Shown one piece after another: positions 31,042 through 33,100 of a DNA stretch of 33,100 bases. Location: positions 1 through 33,100 of the IMG/VR virus record IMGVR_UViG_3300017917_001862, one strand, 5' to 3'. The position numbers were made by a program, and so were the translations under genes. Numbering within the stretch: the stretch's first letter is position 1; each line of letters begins with the position of its first letter. This DNA comes from a virus. The notes beneath the pieces are model-generated. The model saw only the letters and a program-made list of their open reading frames with translations, was not told the DNA's origin and made no database searches.

Positions 31042-31071
31042 AGAAAGACCAAAGTGATAAATAATAGATAT

Positions 31072-31100
31072 AGTGTAGCACAGTTACGCAATAAAGTCAA
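31072..31100 (-). promoter_or_regulatory. sigma70-type promoter for uvdE
   Basis: Minus strand TTGACT (31095-31100), 17-base spacer, TACACT (31072-31077). It lies in the short region shared with the divergent plus-strand gene. Confidence 0.6.
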
Positions 31101-31118
31101 CTATTTACGGATTTATTT

Positions 31119-32969
31119 ATGAAGATTCAACAATTAATGGAAGGCGCAACGCCCAAATTACCCGGAGCATTCGCCGGAGTACAAGTTATGACACCTCAGC
31201 AATTCGTTGCTAAGAGTGCGGAAGGTGAAGAACCGAGCCCAGAAGAAGATGTAGCGGAAGGCTCAAGCGAGAACTACAAGTTTCACATGCTTGCTTTCTT
31301 AAAGGACGGTAGCATGAAAGAATTCAATGTCATTGCCAACGGTGACAGAAATGCCAAAATTCTTGCTAAAAAGAAACTAATAGAAAAAGGCTACACTAAT
31401 ATTTACAAGATTTATGTTCAGGCACATAGCCCTGTTCGTGGACCCGTTAATTATAAGATTAACAAAAGGGACGCTTTGGAAGAGCAAGGTGTGGCGGAAG
31501 GCTCCGAGTTTGGTGCCTACTATTATGAACAACTAGCACAGCAGACTTTTGACATCAATCCTAATCTACAAGACGAAAATGAAATACTAAATCTTGGCTA
31601 TAAAATCGCCAAAGGTGAATTAGGATCAAGGGCACAAGGTATGTTCCGTGATGAAGATTTCCCCAGTGACTTTGTAAGTGCCTATGGCTATTTGAAGAAG
31701 CAAGGTGTGGCGGAGGGCTTGGGCAAAGACCTAAAGCGTTTGGCTACAGGAAAAGATGTAAAAAGTCGTGCTGGTCAGGAGATTGCTAAAGCACAACAAG
31801 CCAGCATGACAGGTGATAACAAAACCGCACACAAGCACTTCAAGCGTTATGACAAGTTAGACAAGTTAGCAAATAAAGAGCAAGGTGTGGCGGAAGCAGC
31901 CGGTGACCTACTAGGTGCCCAAACTCGTCCTTTCGGTGGTCAAGAATTTCAAGACTATATGGGTCGTATTGCTGGTCGTGAGAAAGCAAAGACTGACAAG
32001 TATAAGTTACCATACATTCACCGTTCAAGTGTAATCAAGTATTACAATGAAGAAGGCAAACGCTACGATGAAGGTCAGATTGTAGCAGCGTTGAAACAAC
32101 GTCCAAAGAAATTGTTAAAGCAAAATGAAAAGATGAAGCACAGTAATGGTGAACTAGAACAGTTCTTCAATATTGGCTTTGCGGCATTAGTGGGTATCGC
32201 AGTTAACGAAAGTGATGACAGCTTAGTTATCGTTAACACATGTCCAGGGGCTGGTTCATGTAAAGTAGATTGCTTTGCTATGAAGGGCGGTAAAGTTCAG
32301 TTTGAAGGTCCATGGTTAAGTGACGGTCGTATTCTTACATATCTATTGAATGATCCAAATGGCTTCTTCAATCAACTAAGCAACGAAATTTCTAAAGAAG
32401 AAAAAGCAGGTCAGAAGGGTGGTTACAAAGTAACTATTCGTTGGCACGATGCCGGTGACTTCTTTAGTCCTGAATATGTTGACATGGCATTCAAACTAGC
32501 AGAGAAGCATCCTAATGTACAATTCTATGCGTACACAAAGATGGGTGATGTTGCTGTTGGTTCTAAGCCAGACAACTTCATTATCAACTGGAGTGAAGGT
32601 GCTCATACTTCACAAGAAAAGAAAGTTAAGGCAGCTGATCCAAACTTAGAAAAGACAAAGAACAGTAGAATTGTTCCTACAAATCTATTCTATGACTTGT
32701 TGGTTAAGGACGAAAAGAAGAACTTAGTTAAGGGTGCAGAAGGCCAATGGCAAGTCATACCTGACAAGTTACCTGAACTAAAACAACGATTAGCAAAAGA
32801 GTATGGCATCAGTGCTAACTCTATTCTATCTTATGATGAATGGGATCGTAAGACTGATGGTGGTAAGAAAGAAACTCCTGTCAAGTATAATGTTATCATC
32901 ACTCCTGGTGAGCCAGACATTACTGCCAAGAGTCATGGCGTACTAAGTACATTATTATTGAAGCACTAA
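31119..32969 (+). CDS. mosaic protein: capsid-targeting-like tag, VAE-separated cassettes, GP88-like domain
   Basis: 616 residues. The start MKIQQLMEGATPK resembles T4 internal-protein tags (cut after L-x-E; here LME, residues 6-8). Four internal VAE sites, at residues 45-47, 125-127, 197-199 and 257-259, split the first 260 residues into segments of about 40-80 residues; the last three read QGVAEG or QGVAEA. The remainder (about 300-616) is a GP88-like domain: NTCPGAGSCKVDCFAMKGGK (Cys375, 381, 385) and TIRWHDAGDFFSPEYVD. GP88 proteins occur in actinobacteriophages; their role is unknown. The Cys pattern suggests a metal or Fe-S site. The ribosome-binding site is weak. Confidence 0.75.
   Translation: MKIQQLMEGATPKLPGAFAGVQVMTPQQFVAKSAEGEEPSPEEDVAEGSSENYKFHMLAFLKDGSMKEFNVIANGDRNAKILAKKKLIEKGYTNIYKIYVQAHSPVRGPVNYKINKRDALEEQGVAEGSEFGAYYYEQLAQQTFDINPNLQDENEILNLGYKIAKGELGSRAQGMFRDEDFPSDFVSAYGYLKKQGVAEGLGKDLKRLATGKDVKSRAGQEIAKAQQASMTGDNKTAHKHFKRYDKLDKLANKEQGVAEAAGDLLGAQTRPFGGQEFQDYMGRIAGREKAKTDKYKLPYIHRSSVIKYYNEEGKRYDEGQIVAALKQRPKKLLKQNEKMKHSNGELEQFFNIGFAALVGIAVNESDDSLVIVNTCPGAGSCKVDCFAMKGGKVQFEGPWLSDGRILTYLLNDPNGFFNQLSNEISKEEKAGQKGGYKVTIRWHDAGDFFSPEYVDMAFKLAEKHPNVQFYAYTKMGDVAVGSKPDNFIINWSEGAHTSQEKKVKAADPNLEKTKNSRIVPTNLFYDLLVKDEKKNLVKGAEGQWQVIPDKLPELKQRLAKEYGISANSILSYDEWDRKTDGGKKETPVKYNVIITPGEPDITAKSHGVLSTLLLKH
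31251..31262 (+). repeat. VAEG site 1 in the 616-aa protein
   Basis: Codes V-A-E-G at residues 45-48. Its codons (GTAGCGGAAGGC) differ slightly from the three later copies, which share an identical 16-base core. Confidence 0.6.
31483..31498 (+). repeat. QGVAE site 2, 16-base core repeat
   Basis: AGCAAGGTGTGGCGGA, the same 16 bases as at 31699 and 31879, in the same frame (E-Q-G-V-A-E, residues 122-127). Confidence 0.8.
31699..31714 (+). repeat. QGVAE site 3, 16-base core repeat
   Basis: Identical 16-base core AGCAAGGTGTGGCGGA in the same frame (K-Q-G-V-A-E, ending at residue 199). Confidence 0.8.
31879..31894 (+). repeat. QGVAE site 4, 16-base core repeat
   Basis: Identical 16-base core; followed by A-A-G instead of G. 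It lies before the linker to the GP88-like domain. Confidence 0.8.
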
Positions 32970-32970
32970 T

Positions 32971-33100
32971 ATGAAAATCAGTGAAGTATTAACCGAAGCA
33001 TACACCGATAGAAGTATCGATGGTATCCTTAAGAAAAAAGGCTATAAGAGATTAGGTAGTGGGGTAGACCAGACTGCCTACTTGGCACCTGATGGCATGA
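32971..33100 (+). CDS. tagged kinase-like protein, N-terminal fragment (cut by window edge)
   Basis: Starts one base after the previous stop. The 43 visible residues begin MKISEVLTEAYTDR, the same tag type (LTE, residues 7-9), and continue KKKGYKRLGSGVDQTAYLAP, then DG. LGSGxxxxxYLxxDG resembles the Gly-rich loop and second strand of protein-kinase-fold enzymes. If so, this may be a kinase carried in the head and delivered with DNA, as the T4 Alt ADP-ribosyltransferase is. Only the start is visible. Confidence 0.6.
   Translation, partial: MKISEVLTEAYTDRSIDGILKKKGYKRLGSGVDQTAYLAPDGM

Noticed and set aside
1-33100. tRNA genes, CRISPR arrays, insertion sequences, integrase or attachment sites
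   Set aside because: I saw no cloverleaf with a T-loop signature, no regularly spaced direct repeats, no transposase or recombinase motifs; tRNA detection by eye is limited.

Overview
The window looks like the interior of a large, T4-like (myovirus-type) tailed phage genome, probably infecting an aquatic Gram-negative bacterium, perhaps a betaproteobacterium. Genes are dense, most overlap by ATGA or TGATG, and almost all lie on the minus strand. The set includes an rIIA-type GHKL ATPase, an ATP-dependent DNA ligase, a T4 RNase H/FEN-type exonuclease, a UvdE endonuclease, phage-borne ClpP, ClpX, ClpS, Hsp20 and ribosomal protein bS21, and proteins that start with tags resembling the T4 capsid-targeting sequence. 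I see no tRNA, rRNA, CRISPR array, integrase or insertion sequence. The host guess is an inference from a phasin-like protein and sigma70-type promoters.

Layout. 1-2457: rIIA-like fragment, three small unknown genes, a 2OG-Fe(II) oxygenase and ClpP. 2509-4517: a 474-residue protein with a capsid-targeting-like N terminus and a SprT-like metallopeptidase. 4559-5544 (plus strand): a membrane-anchored Lys/Ala/Pro-rich protein coupled to a metallophosphoesterase-fold protein that has lost its active site. 5541-7867: ClpS, Hsp20, bS21 and ClpX. 7892-11186: a FlgT-like secreted protein, an LPP20/FlgP-like lipoprotein and a coiled-coil membrane protein. 11219-18003: many small unknown proteins around the DNA ligase and a likely PD-(D/E)XK nuclease. 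18112-20360: short units with their own promoters and terminators, a GNAT enzyme, a phasin-like protein and small membrane or secreted proteins. 20448-20945 (plus strand): a GDPD-fold protein without catalytic histidines. 20942-25675: small unknowns and two adjacent radical-SAM enzymes in AT-rich DNA. 25659-31041: replication and repair genes and ParB-like or GIY-YIG-like proteins. 31119-33100 (plus strand): a mosaic 616-residue protein and the start of a kinase-like protein, both with capsid-targeting-like tags.

How it may fit together. The Clp/Hsp20/S21 block would let the phage steer host proteolysis and translation. Ligase, exonuclease, UvdE and nucleases serve DNA metabolism. The tagged proteins at 2509-3933, 31119-32969 and 32971 onward are candidates for packaging into the head and release by the prohead protease. 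In the 616-residue protein, four internal VAE sites could be further cleavage points or junctions of shuffled cassettes. A family of near-perfect sigma70 promoters (TTGACA-N16/17-TATAAT) precedes many minus-strand units; three copies share almost the same spacer sequence. This suggests host-polymerase control of these units, probably early.
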